Source: an uncultured Collinsella sp.
GTDB lineage: Bacteria; Actinomycetota; Coriobacteriia; Coriobacteriales; Coriobacteriaceae
Assembly: GCA_900540875.1 (NCBI GenBank)
Contig: UQHT01000008.1
Coordinates: forward strand, 1 to 64,000
DNA: 64,000 bases
Direction: 5' to 3'
Shown: piece by piece, positions 1 to 7,957 of the stretch
Layout of the letters: each line of letters begins with the position of its first letter
How positions within the stretch are numbered: the first letter of the stretch is position 1
The notes under the pieces: model-generated
Seen by the model: only the letters and a program-made list of their open reading frames with translations
The model's database searches: none
Told to the model about the DNA's origin: nothing
Made by a program: the position numbers and the translations under genes

Positions 1-223
1 CCTCTTTGGCGGCAGCGTCAACAACGAGTTCACCAAGATCGTCCAGACGCGTCCCAACACGCACCTCGTGACCAATATGAACTTGCCACTCCTTATTCAG
101 CTGCTGTTCGTACCCGATTCCACTCCGATCGACGAGGCCATTCGCCAGATCGTCGAGGCGGACGACACTAAGGTCAAGTACGTCAACGACCTGCTGGGGC
201 AGGCCGAACTCGATGAGTTTTAA
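1..223 (+). CDS. PTS mannose-family IIA component (C-terminal part)
   Basis: The reading frame is open from the window edge to a TAA at 221-223 and encodes the last 73 residues, beginning LFGGSVNNEF. This matches the end of a mannose/fructose/sorbose-family EIIA domain, where LFGGSxxN follows the core and the tail reads PxxxAIRQIVE. In these transporters IIA takes phosphate from HPr on a histidine, here lying outside the window, and passes it to IIB. The IIB gene begins 16 bases downstream and IIC and IID follow, so this is the first visible gene of a IIA-IIB-IIC-IID operon. The sugar cannot be read from this fragment. The 5' end is missing because of the window boundary. Confidence 0.85.
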   Translation, partial: LFGGSVNNEFTKIVQTRPNTHLVTNMNLPLLIQLLFVPDSTPIDEAIRQIVEADDTKVKYVNDLLGQAELDEF

Positions 224-239
224 TCGTTAGGAGCACATC

Positions 240-710
240 ATGATTCAGATGATTCGTGTAGATTATCGACTGCTTCACGGCCAGGTTGCCGTTAGCTGGA
301 CCTCGGCTCTGGGTGCCGACTGCATCCTGTTAGTGAGCGACACGGTCCTCAATGACAAGCTTCGTCTGCAGGCCCTGTCCCTTGCAAAGCCCGAAGGATG
401 CAAGGTCGTCGTCAAAAACACCGAGGATGCCGTCAAGGCGCTCCAGAGCGGTGTGACCGACAAGTACAAGCTCTTCGTGGTTTGCGAGACGATCCAACAG
501 GCCGGTGCCGTCGCCAAGGCGATGGGCGTCAAGAAGATCAACCTCGGCAATGTGGCCTTTAGCGAGGATGCCCGCCAGGTCTCGACGAGCGTATTCCTTA
601 CGCCCGAGAACGAGGCCTACGTGAAGGAGCTACTCGGCGAGGGCTATGAGCTGTTCATTCAGATGATTCCGGCGGATGCGAAGACTGACGCCGCAAAGGT
701 CATCGGTTAG
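240..710 (+). CDS. PTS mannose/fructose/sorbose-family IIB component
   Basis: This 156-residue cytoplasmic protein is the IIB domain of a mannose-family PTS and transfers phosphate from IIA to the incoming sugar. The motif RVDYRLLHGQV at residues 6-16 contains the phosphorylated histidine, His13, in its standard N-terminal place, and the length is normal for a free IIB. The ATG at 240 has GTTAGGAG upstream; an in-frame ATG at 249 is less well spaced. It sits between the IIA and IIC genes. Substrate specificity in this family varies (mannose, fructose, sorbose, hexosamines, Amadori products) and is not visible in the sequence. The nearby FrlC-like epimerase hints at an unusual sugar, but that is inference. 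Confidence 0.93.
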   Translation: MIQMIRVDYRLLHGQVAVSWTSALGADCILLVSDTVLNDKLRLQALSLAKPEGCKVVVKNTEDAVKALQSGVTDKYKLFVVCETIQQAGAVAKAMGVKKINLGNVAFSEDARQVSTSVFLTPENEAYVKELLGEGYELFIQMIPADAKTDAAKVIG

Positions 711-718
711 GGGCTGTC

Positions 719-1510
719 ATGGTTATCAAGACGATCCTGATTTTCCTGATTGCCCTTTTGGGCTATTCCGAGTGGCTGACCGGTACGAGTTACCTCCAGC
801 GCCCGATTGTGCTCGGACCTCTGGTTGGCCTTGTCATGGGCGACATGGTGACCGGCACGATCATGGGCGCCACGATGGAGCTTGCCATGGTCGGCGCCAT
901 CTCGGTCGGCGCCTATAACCCGCCCGATACGATTTCCGGCACTATCCTGGGCGTATCTCTTGCCATGCAGGCCGGCGCGGACGCTTCGGCGGCCCTGACC
1001 CTGGGCATTCCCATCGCAACGATCGTCCTGGCGCTCGATACGGCCCTGGGCCAGCCGGTCATGCTGCTGCTGGTGCACCGTATCGACAAAAACGTCGAGG
1101 ACGGAGACACCAAGGCCATCACGCGCAACATGCTCATCGCCGGTTACGCGCAGAGCTGGTGCGGCCTGCTGATTATTCCCCTGGCATTCTTCTTTGGTGC
1201 CGATGCTGTTGCCAGCCTGCTCAACATCATCCCCGATTTCGTTCAGACCGGCATGGATGTCGCCGCCGCCTTCTTGCCCGCACTCGGCTTTGCGATGCTG
1301 GCGCAGATGATTATGAACAAAACGGTGGCTCCGTTCTTCTTCGCTGGCTTCTTCCTCGTCGCCTACTTTGGTATTAGCACGACGGGCGTGGCGATCTTTG
1401 CCGCGATCATCGTCGTCGCGATGACGGTTTTGGGTGACAAGAAAAAGGCGGAGCAGCCCGCAGTGGCCACCGAGGATCCTGCGATTGGGAGTGGGTTCGA
1501 TGAGTTTTAA
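719..1510 (+). CDS. PTS mannose-family IIC permease
   Basis: This 263-residue polytopic membrane protein is the IIC subunit, which together with IID forms the sugar channel. It starts hydrophobic (MVIKTILIFLIALLGYSEW) and carries the family-typical stretch ATMELAMVGAISVGAYNPPD around residues 50-70, followed by several further membrane helices. The C-terminus is a short charged tail after GDKKKAEQ. It lies 8 bases after the IIB stop and overlaps the start of IID by 11 bases, so translation of the two membrane subunits is probably coupled. The stop context of this gene (TCGATGAGTTTTAA) also occurs at the end of the IIA gene. Confidence 0.93.
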   Translation: MVIKTILIFLIALLGYSEWLTGTSYLQRPIVLGPLVGLVMGDMVTGTIMGATMELAMVGAISVGAYNPPDTISGTILGVSLAMQAGADASAALTLGIPIATIVLALDTALGQPVMLLLVHRIDKNVEDGDTKAITRNMLIAGYAQSWCGLLIIPLAFFFGADAVASLLNIIPDFVQTGMDVAAAFLPALGFAMLAQMIMNKTVAPFFFAGFFLVAYFGISTTGVAIFAAIIVVAMTVLGDKKKAEQPAVATEDPAIGSGFDEF

Positions 1511-2336
1511 GTTTGAGTCTTCTTACGACGGAATGATTTCCCGCGCAGACCTCAAGAGGCTGTTCTGGCGCTCGATTCCCTATGAGCATTCCTGGAACTA
1601 CGAGCGTATGGGCCATATCGGCTTTATGTGGGCCCTTATGCCGATCCTTCGCAAGCTGTATCCGCAGGATGCGGACTTTAAGGCCGCCCTTAAGCGCCAT
1701 ATGGAGCTCTATAACGTCACGCCGTACATCTCGACGCTTCCCATGTCCATCGCCGCTGCAATGGAGGAGGTCAACGCTACTGACGATAGCTTTGACACGA
1801 GCGCGATCTCTAATGTCAAGCTTGCTTTGATGGGGCCGCTGTCCGGCGTGGGCGATGCTTTCTACTGGGGCACGCTGCGAATTTTGGCAACGGGTGTCGG
1901 CACGTCGCTGGCGCTGCAGGGCTCTATTCTTGGCCCGATTTTGTTCCTGCTCGTGTTCAACGTTCCTCACTACATCATCCGTTACCTGCTGACGTTTGTG
2001 GGATATCGCTTTGGCTCGGACATGATCAGCAAGGTCCAGGAATCGGGCATTATGGACACGATCGTCAAGATGGCCTCTATCATGGGCGCCATGGTGATCG
2101 GTGCTATGACCATGGAGATGGTCACCGTGGACATTCCGCTCATGGTCGGTGCGGGCGATGGTGCTCAGACGCTCGCCGAGCTGCTCAACGGAATCTTCCC
2201 GGGCTTTGTCACGATGGGGCTGTTTGGAATTGTCTATCTCATGCTCAAGAAGAAGATGAATCCGCTGCTCATCATGCTTGTGATCCTGCTCGTGAGTATC
2301 GCTGGCGCGTTCTTTGGAGTGCTTGGTGTCCAGTAG
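1500..2336 (+). CDS. PTS mannose-family IID component
   Basis: This 278-residue membrane protein is the IID partner of IIC. The N-terminal section with RSIPYEHSWNYERM and MGHIGFMWALMPILRKLY, and the central MGPLSGVGDAFYWGTLR, are family signatures; hydrophobic helices fill the C-terminal third. The ATG at 1500 is chosen over the upstream in-frame ATG at 1434 because it gives the usual MSFKFESS start and because 1434 lies deep inside the IIC gene. An 11-base overlap with IIC implies translational coupling. A strong intrinsic terminator follows at 2368-2402 and closes the PTS transcription unit, although the epimerase gene beyond may be reached by read-through. Confidence 0.93.
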   Translation: MSFKFESSYDGMISRADLKRLFWRSIPYEHSWNYERMGHIGFMWALMPILRKLYPQDADFKAALKRHMELYNVTPYISTLPMSIAAAMEEVNATDDSFDTSAISNVKLALMGPLSGVGDAFYWGTLRILATGVGTSLALQGSILGPILFLLVFNVPHYIIRYLLTFVGYRFGSDMISKVQESGIMDTIVKMASIMGAMVIGAMTMEMVTVDIPLMVGAGDGAQTLAELLNGIFPGFVTMGLFGIVYLMLKKKMNPLLIMLVILLVSIAGAFFGVLGVQ

Positions 2337-2367
2337 GGTATCCGTCATAATGAAAACAATGTAAGAG

Positions 2368-2402
2368 GGGGCGTCGCGCACACTGTGCTGCGGCGCCCTT
2401 TT
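2368..2402 (+). terminator. intrinsic terminator after the PTS operon
   Basis: GGGCG...CGCCC arms extend through an imperfect 14-15 bp stem around a short CT loop and are followed by TTTT. It lies 31 bases after the IID stop and directly before the epimerase ribosome binding site, so it may set a lower expression level for the downstream gene. Confidence 0.75.
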
Positions 2403-2419
2403 GCCGAAAGGTGGACAAG

Positions 2420-3256
2420 ATGGAGTATCCGCAGCTTGCCGTCATGAATATCAGCCATCGTTATTTTGACCTTGAGGAATTCTTTTCTTCGGCAGCGGCC
2501 TCGGGCTATACGTGTTGCGAGCTTTGGACCGGGGCGATGCATCTGTATGTCGATTGCCATGGATACGATTCGCTCGAGCGGGTACGGGAGCTGTCGCAGC
2601 GGTATGGGGTTCGGATTGTGGGGCTTTGTCCCGAACAGAACAACCCCAAGCCGTGGAATATCGCGGCGCGCGGGAATGAGGCGCGTGCCCGCACGCTCGC
2701 GTACTTTAAGAACGTTGTAGATATCGCGGCGGAACTTGGAGCCGAGCAGGTCATGGTCTCGAGCGGCTGGGCATTTTTGAACGAGCCGATCGAGGACGCG
2801 TGGGGTCGCAGCGCCTCGATGCTGCGTGCGATTGCCGAGCATGCGGGAGAGCGCGGCGTGCGACTGGTGCTCGAGGCCCTACAGCCGGTTGAGTCGATGA
2901 TCGTGAACTCGGCGGCCGATACGAAGCGCATGATCGAGGCAGTTGATCATCCGGCACTTAAGGCGTGTCTGGATTTGGGCGCTATGGCGGTGGCGGGGGA
3001 TACCATCGACGATTATTTTGATCTGCTTGGCGATGATGTCGCCCACGTGCATTTTGTCGATGTTGCGGCAGATGGCACGACGCATCTTGCTTGGGGTGAC
3101 GGCGACCGCGATATGCGCGCCGACCTGGATAGGCTGGTGGCGCGCGGCTATCGCGGAGTTGTTTCGGCCGAGACCTATGATTGGCGCTATTTCGCCAATC
3201 CCGCGGCAGCCGACGCTCAGGTTATGGCGGAGTACCGACGCGCGATTGGCGCCTAA
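2420..3256 (+). CDS. sugar phosphate isomerase/epimerase (TIM barrel, FrlC-like)
   Basis: This 278-residue protein belongs to the xylose isomerase-like TIM-barrel (AP endonuclease 2) superfamily of metal-dependent sugar epimerases and isomerases. Candidate metal ligands are the glutamate in VLEALQPVES, the aspartate in ACLDLGAM, the histidine in HVHFVDV and the glutamate in VVSAETYD. From memory, the order GLCPEQN, WGRSASML, EALQPVESM, HVHFVDV resembles E. coli FrlC, the fructoselysine 3-epimerase. The ATG at 2420 fits the AAAGGTGG ribosome binding site; an in-frame GTG at 2411 would overlap it. It follows a mannose-family PTS, a context also used for Amadori-compound uptake, but the actual substrate is unproven. 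Confidence 0.8.
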   Translation: MEYPQLAVMNISHRYFDLEEFFSSAAASGYTCCELWTGAMHLYVDCHGYDSLERVRELSQRYGVRIVGLCPEQNNPKPWNIAARGNEARARTLAYFKNVVDIAAELGAEQVMVSSGWAFLNEPIEDAWGRSASMLRAIAEHAGERGVRLVLEALQPVESMIVNSAADTKRMIEAVDHPALKACLDLGAMAVAGDTIDDYFDLLGDDVAHVHFVDVAADGTTHLAWGDGDRDMRADLDRLVARGYRGVVSAETYDWRYFANPAAADAQVMAEYRRAIGA

Positions 3257-3300
3257 GTGGGACAGGGCGCCGAGTTGGCGTTTGACGCTTTTTGAGAAAC

Positions 3301-3344
3301 GGGACGTGCTTTCCGCTTGAGGCTTCTGGCGGAAAGCACGTCCC
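3301..3344. repeat. perfect 16-bp inverted repeat
   Basis: GGGACGTGCTTTCCGC at 3301-3316 is exactly reverse-complemented at 3329-3344 with a 12-base loop. It lies in the 326-base gene-free gap between the epimerase and the his operon. There is no T-run on either side, so it is not a classical terminator. A diverged sibling follows at 3363-3406. Nothing else coding is seen in this gap. Confidence 0.85.
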
Positions 3345-3362
3345 AGAACAGGCGCTCAGAAT

Positions 3363-3406
3363 GGGACACACTTTCCGCTGAGGACCTCAACCGGAAACCG
3401 CATCCC
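3363..3406. repeat. degenerate copy of the GGGAC-CTTTCCG inverted repeat
   Basis: GGGACACACTTTCCG at 3363-3377 pairs imperfectly with the segment at 3392-3406, and GAGGACCTC sits in the loop. The 18 bases ACTTTCCGCTGAGGACCT at 3370-3387 recur exactly at 35899-35916, 32 kb away, so this is a dispersed repeat and not a local hairpin. A third partial copy (GGGACGCGCTTTCC) begins near 3424. Confidence 0.8.
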
Positions 3407-3516
3407 AGTTTTTGGCTGGCGGGCGGGACGCGCTTTCCCCTATGTTTCCAAATGAATACGCTATGAGCCGAGGAGGACGATTCTCCCCGCAAACACTCTA
3501 GTATGCTAAAGTACCC

Positions 3517-3546
3517 AGAAGACCGGCGGAGCTATGCCGGTCTTCT
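3517..3546 (+). promoter_or_regulatory. leader hairpin upstream of the his operon
   Basis: AGAAGACCGGC and GCCGGTCTTCT form a perfect 11-bp stem with an 8-base loop, 36 bases before the hisZG start. No U-run follows (TGCTCTATATG), so it may be an mRNA 5' stabiliser, a weak attenuator or a terminator remnant. TATGCT at 3502-3507 could be a -10 box, but no convincing -35 is visible. No T-box signature is seen here. Confidence 0.5.
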
Positions 3547-3582
3547 GCTCTATATGAAACACAGCATGAGGAGGCTCACCAG

Positions 3583-5298
3583 ATGACGGCCACACCGTGG
3601 GGATTCCGGGACATATTGCCCGAGGAGGCTCAGGCGCGCGAGGAGATTGCGCTGACGGTGAAGGGCTGCTTCAGGGAGCATCATTACCTTCCGGTCGAGA
3701 CGCCGCTGCTCGAGGACAAGGGCTCGCTCGAGGAGGGCGGCCGCATTGCGGACACCCCGTTTAAGCTCTTTGATGACGACGGTCGCCTGCTGGTGGTCCG
3801 TCCCGACAACACGCTGCCGATCGTGCGCTTGGTTTCGACCCGCATGCGCGCGGCCGATCTGCCGCTGCGCCTTCGCTACGAGGCACCGGTGGTTCGCGAG
3901 TGCCAACGCAATGCCGGTGGCTCGCGTCAGTTTACTCAGCTGGGCCTTGAACTTATCGGTGCGGGCGATGTCGCGGGCGATGTCGAGATCGTCTCGCTGG
4001 TGGCGGAGGCTATGCGCAAGCTGGCGCTGCCCGATGCGCGCATTATCGCGGGCAGCGTGCGTCCGTTTAAGGAACTGCTCGCGGCCTGTGAGGATCGCGA
4101 ACTGGCTGCCGAGGCATTGCGTTGCGTGCACGCCAACGACTTTGTGGGCCTCGATGCCCGTGTGGCGGCAAGCGCCGAGCCCGAGGCCGTCAAGGCCGCC
4201 ATTAGCGAGCTGCCGCGCTTGCACGGCGGCGCCGAGGTATTCGACCGCGTCGACGCGCTGCTGGCGGCGGCGGGCATCGTCGCGCCGCTGACGCGCGAGA
4301 TGCGTGCCCTGGTTGATGGTCTGGCTCCCGAGGACGCCCAGGTGCTGTCCTTCGATTTCTCCATCATGAACTCTTTTGATTACTACACGGGCCTGGTTTT
4401 TAAGGCCTATGCCGGTGGCCTGCCCGATCCGGTGGGCTCGGGCGGTCGCTACGACTCCATCTTTACCGGTGCGTTCGGCGACGGCATCGAGGTGCCGGCG
4501 GCGGGCTTTGCCTTTTCGCTCGAGCGTCTGGAAGCCGCGCGCACCTCGGCCGAGGACGCTGCTTCCGATGGTGACCATGCCGTGGGCCGTGGCGCCGAGG
4601 GTCCGCTGCGTATCGCCGTGCCCAAGGGCTCGCTCAAGGCCGATACGCTCGATGTGCTCGAGGCCGCGGGCTTGGACGTCTCTGAGCTGCGCGATCCCGG
4701 CCGTCACCTGATCGTGCGTGGTCGCGACACACGTGCCGGCGAGGGCACGGTCGGCGATATCGAATTTGTCATCGTGCGTCCCAGCGACGCGCCCGCTTTT
4801 GTGGGCTGCGGCGGTGCCGACTGTGGCATCTGCGGCTGGGACTCGCTTATCGAGGCAGACCTCAACCTGCTGCAGCTGGTCGATCTGGGCTACGGCCTGT
4901 GCACCTTTATCGAGGCGGAGCCCGCGTGGCGCGCCGGCCAGGCCGAGCGCAACTATGCCCGCCGTGGGTCGCTTCGCGTGGCCACCAAGTATCCGCGCAT
5001 CGCGAGTGCCTGGTATGCCGAGCGCGGCGTGAACGCCGACATCGTCTCGCTGCACGGCAACATCGAGCTGGGCCCCATTGTCGGCATGACCGATCGCATC
5101 GTGGATATTACCGCCACGGGCGCCACACTGCGCGATAACGACCTGGTCATCACCGGCCGCATCATGGACTGCACGGCCCGCTTCTTCGTCAACCCGGGTG
5201 CCGCTCGCTTGGATCAGCGCGTGCGCAATCTGGCCGATCGCCTGGCCGCGGCTGTTAAGGACAAGCATTTTGAGCCCGTTGCGGGCTCGGCACAATAG
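3583..5298 (+). CDS. hisZG: HisZ-HisG fusion: ATP phosphoribosyltransferase with its regulatory subunit
   Basis: This 571-residue protein joins two proteins that are normally separate. Residues 1-320 are a histidyl-tRNA synthetase-like HisZ regulatory domain (TPWGFRDILPEE; VVRPDNTLPIVR; GSGGRYDSI). A linker rich in Ala, Gly and Asp spans about 321-341. Residues 342-571 are a short-form HisG catalytic domain (LRIAVPKGSLKADTL; GGADCGICG; VATKYPRIAS; IVDITATGATLR). Short HisG needs HisZ for activity and histidine feedback, so fusion fixes the stoichiometry. It catalyses the first step, ATP plus PRPP to phosphoribosyl-ATP. The ATG at 3583 follows GAGGAGG. It heads the his operon, 105 bases before hisD. 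Confidence 0.92.
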   Translation: MTATPWGFRDILPEEAQAREEIALTVKGCFREHHYLPVETPLLEDKGSLEEGGRIADTPFKLFDDDGRLLVVRPDNTLPIVRLVSTRMRAADLPLRLRYEAPVVRECQRNAGGSRQFTQLGLELIGAGDVAGDVEIVSLVAEAMRKLALPDARIIAGSVRPFKELLAACEDRELAAEALRCVHANDFVGLDARVAASAEPEAVKAAISELPRLHGGAEVFDRVDALLAAAGIVAPLTREMRALVDGLAPEDAQVLSFDFSIMNSFDYYTGLVFKAYAGGLPDPVGSGGRYDSIFTGAFGDGIEVPAAGFAFSLERLEAARTSAEDAASDGDHAVGRGAEGPLRIAVPKGSLKADTLDVLEAAGLDVSELRDPGRHLIVRGRDTRAGEGTVGDIEFVIVRPSDAPAFVGCGGADCGICGWDSLIEADLNLLQLVDLGYGLCTFIEAEPAWRAGQAERNYARRGSLRVATKYPRIASAWYAERGVNADIVSLHGNIELGPIVGMTDRIVDITATGATLRDNDLVITGRIMDCTARFFVNPGAARLDQRVRNLADRLAAAVKDKHFEPVAGSAQ

Positions 5299-5403
5299 CG
5301 CGAGCACGCACGGGCGCCCCAACGTCCGGGCTGCGGGCCGACTGGCGCCGCCGCCCGGTCTCTCGTTTTTCGAACACAACCTCGACCGATAGGGGATACC
5401 GAA

Positions 5404-6840
5404 ATGAAGACCATCAAGCTTGCTCCCGGTGAGCGCCTCGTTACCAACCAGCTCAACCGCAAGGGCGTGCTGCCGCAAAACATCATCGACGCCGCCCGCG
5501 ATATCGTGGCCAACGTGCGTGCCAACGGCGATGCCGCGGTGCGTGATTACTGTCAGCGTTTTGACGGTGTTGAGCTGCAGGGCTTCCGCCTGCCTCAGGA
5601 ACAGATCGATGCCGCGCTCGAAGGCCTCGATCCCGCTTTTGTCGTGGCGCTCGAAAAGGCTGCACGCCAGATTCGTGAGTTCCACCAGCGCGAGGTCGAG
5701 CAGAGCTGGTTTACCACACGCCCGGACGGCACGATGCTCGGCGTTAAGGTGACCTCGCTCGCGGCGGCCGGCATCTATGTGCCGGGCGGCCGCGCGCAGT
5801 ATCCCTCCACGGTGCTCATGAATGCCATTCCCGCCAAGGTGGCCGGCGTCAAGCGCGTGGTCATGGTGACCCCGCCGCAAAAAGACGGCCTGATCAGCCC
5901 TTACACGCTTGCCGCGGCAAAGCTCGGCGGCGTGGACGAAATCTATATGGTGGGCGGCGCTCAGGCCGTGGCCGCGCTGGCGTACGGTACCGAGACAATT
6001 CCGCGTGTCGATAAAATCACCGGCCCGGGCAACGCCTTTGTCGCCGCTGCCAAGCAGATTGTCTCGGGCGATGTGGGCATCGACATGGTCGCCGGTCCCT
6101 CCGAGGTCTGCGTGCTGGCCGATGCCACGGCCAAGCCCATGGTAGTCGCGGCCGACCTGATGGCCCAGGCCGAGCACGATCCGCTGGCGGCTTGCTATCT
6201 GGTGACCTGCGACGAGCAGTTTGCGCGCGAGGTCGAGGCGGGCATCGACATCCTGGTGGCGCAGTCGCCGCGCGCCGAGATCACACGCGCTTCGCTCGAT
6301 AACGAAGGCACCATCGTGGTGGCCGCCGACATGGCTGCCGCCGTCGAGGCCGTGAACACCGTGGCGCCCGAGCACCTTGAGCTGCACTGCAAGGACGCGA
6401 TGGGCCTGCTCGGCGGCATTCGCAACGCCGGCGCCATCTTTGTGGGCGCTTGGAGCTCCGAGCCGCTCGGCGATTATGTTGCCGGCCCCAACCACACGCT
6501 GCCGACCGGCGGCACGGCCATGTTCTCCAACCCGCTTTCGGTCGAAGAGTTCGTTAAGCGCTCGAGTGTCATTTGCTATACGCCCGAGGGCCTACTCTCG
6601 GACGCTCCCGCTACGCAGCGTTTGGCCGAGGCCGAGGGTCTGTGGGCGCACGCGCTTTCGGCCGCACTGCGTCGCCGCGTGTTGGAGCAGGGCGAGGATG
6701 CCGTGAGCGCCGAGTCGCTCGCCGCGGCCGACTTGACCAAGGTTGCCTGGCCGGGCGACGCCGTGGCGACGGTTGCCGAGGGCGTTGACCTGGCGGCTGC
6801 GGGCGCAGATGGCGTTGGCCCGACCGGCAAGGAGGCCTAA
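5404..6840 (+). CDS. hisD: histidinol dehydrogenase
   Basis: This 478-residue enzyme carries out the last two steps of histidine synthesis, oxidising L-histidinol to L-histidine with two NAD+. Signatures include YVPGGRAQYPSTVLMN, GGAQAVAALAYGT, VDKITGPGNAFVAAAK, DMVAGPSEVCVLAD and the zinc/catalytic region LMAQAEHDP. The C-terminal YVAGPNHTLPTGG is also typical. It is somewhat longer than the usual 430 residues because of an Ala/Gly-rich C-terminal extension after about residue 440. It is the second gene of the his operon; hisC begins one base after its stop and its ribosome binding site (AAGGAGG) lies in the hisD end. Confidence 0.97.
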   Translation: MKTIKLAPGERLVTNQLNRKGVLPQNIIDAARDIVANVRANGDAAVRDYCQRFDGVELQGFRLPQEQIDAALEGLDPAFVVALEKAARQIREFHQREVEQSWFTTRPDGTMLGVKVTSLAAAGIYVPGGRAQYPSTVLMNAIPAKVAGVKRVVMVTPPQKDGLISPYTLAAAKLGGVDEIYMVGGAQAVAALAYGTETIPRVDKITGPGNAFVAAAKQIVSGDVGIDMVAGPSEVCVLADATAKPMVVAADLMAQAEHDPLAACYLVTCDEQFAREVEAGIDILVAQSPRAEITRASLDNEGTIVVAADMAAAVEAVNTVAPEHLELHCKDAMGLLGGIRNAGAIFVGAWSSEPLGDYVAGPNHTLPTGGTAMFSNPLSVEEFVKRSSVICYTPEGLLSDAPATQRLAEAEGLWAHALSAALRRRVLEQGEDAVSAESLAAADLTKVAWPGDAVATVAEGVDLAAAGADGVGPTGKEA

Positions 6841-6841
6841 T

Positions 6842-7957
6842 ATGGCCGAACTCACGCCGCGCATGAAGGAGCTCGTCCAGCCCTATCTGGCAGGCATCGA
6901 GCCCTACGATCCCAACTTTACGCCCACGCGCATCAACCTTTCGGCAAACGAGAACACCTACCCCGTGCCGGCCGGCGTGCGCGAGGCGATCGACGCGGCC
7001 CTGGCTGCCACGCCGCTCAACCGCTACCCCGATCCCATGTCCTGTGACCTGCGCGACGAGCTTGCCGCTTGGCATGGCGTGACGCGCGAGAATATCTGCG
7101 TGGGCAACGGCGGTGACGAGCTGCTCTATAACTGCCTGCTGGCGTTTGGCGGCGCGGGGAGGACCCTGCTCAACTGCCCGCCGTGCTTTAGCGAGTATGC
7201 GTTCTTTGCGTCTCTGTGCCAGACCGAGGTGCGCGATGTGTGGCGCGACCCGGCGACCTTTGAGCTCGACCAGGCGGCTGTGCTCGCGGCGGCGCCGGAG
7301 TGCAACCTGGCAATCGTGACCTCGCCCAACAATCCCACGGGTGACGTTGCTCCGCTCGACTTTGTCGCGGCCCTGTGCGATGCCTGCCCCGGCATGGTGA
7401 TGGTCGACGAGGCCTACGTGGAGTTTGCCGACGATTCGTTTGGCGCGGCCACCACGGCGCAGGGGCTTATCAGCGAGCATCCCAACCTGGTGATTCTACA
7501 TACGCTGTCCAAGGCGTTTGGCGCCGCCGGAACGCGTCTGGGCTATGTGATCGCGGCGCCCGAGGTCATCGACGTGTTCGCGGCGATTCGCCAGATCTAT
7601 TCGGTCAACGTGCTGAGCCAGGCGGCAGCACTTGCCTGCGTGCGTGCCCGTGATGCCTACACGCCCGTGGTGGCGCAGGTCGCATCCGAGCGCGAGCGCG
7701 AGCTGGCCGCTCTGCGCGCGATGGCTGCCGAGGGCATGCCCGTGGAGGCATGGCCGAGCGCGGCGAACTTTGTGCTCGTGCGTACGCCGCATGCCACGCG
7801 CCTGCGCGAGCGCCTGCGCGACGAGTATTCAATTTTGGTGCGCGACTTTAGCTACGCGCCGGGGCTCGCGGACTGCCTGCGCATTACCGTGGGCACCCCA
7901 CAGGAAAACGATGAGGTGCTGGCTGCGTTTGCCGCGCTGGTGAAGGAGGAGATGTAG
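6842..7957 (+). CDS. hisC: histidinol-phosphate aminotransferase
   Basis: This 371-residue fold-type I PLP enzyme converts imidazole-acetol phosphate plus glutamate to histidinol phosphate. It shows INLSANENTYPVP, the cofactor-binding GNGGDELL, TSPNNPTG, VDEAYVEFA and the PLP-lysine segment TLSKAFGAAGTRLGY. The ATG at 6842 is chosen because AAGGAGG precedes it and because upstream in-frame starts fall inside hisD. The stop is directly followed by the hisB ATG, so the genes are very likely translationally coupled. Confidence 0.96.
   Translation: MAELTPRMKELVQPYLAGIEPYDPNFTPTRINLSANENTYPVPAGVREAIDAALAATPLNRYPDPMSCDLRDELAAWHGVTRENICVGNGGDELLYNCLLAFGGAGRTLLNCPPCFSEYAFFASLCQTEVRDVWRDPATFELDQAAVLAAAPECNLAIVTSPNNPTGDVAPLDFVAALCDACPGMVMVDEAYVEFADDSFGAATTAQGLISEHPNLVILHTLSKAFGAAGTRLGYVIAAPEVIDVFAAIRQIYSVNVLSQAAALACVRARDAYTPVVAQVASERERELAALRAMAAEGMPVEAWPSAANFVLVRTPHATRLRERLRDEYSILVRDFSYAPGLADCLRITVGTPQENDEVLAAFAALVKEEM

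Noticed and set aside
1491..1510. The repeated TCGATGAGTTTTAA at the ends of the IIA and IIC genes as a regulatory repeat
   Set aside because: It encodes the same Asp-Glu-Phe stop tail in both and could reflect common C-terminal sequence or chance; only two copies were seen.
3257..3582. A his T-box or classical histidine leader peptide
   Set aside because: No T-box consensus and no run of histidine codons is present; only a short hairpin and dispersed repeats are seen.
3550..6495. A 981-codon open frame on the minus strand opposite hisZG and hisD
   Set aside because: It is the antisense shadow of two strongly conserved his genes; GC-rich codon bias keeps the frame open. Its translation (His/Arg/Gly-rich) matches no protein pattern.
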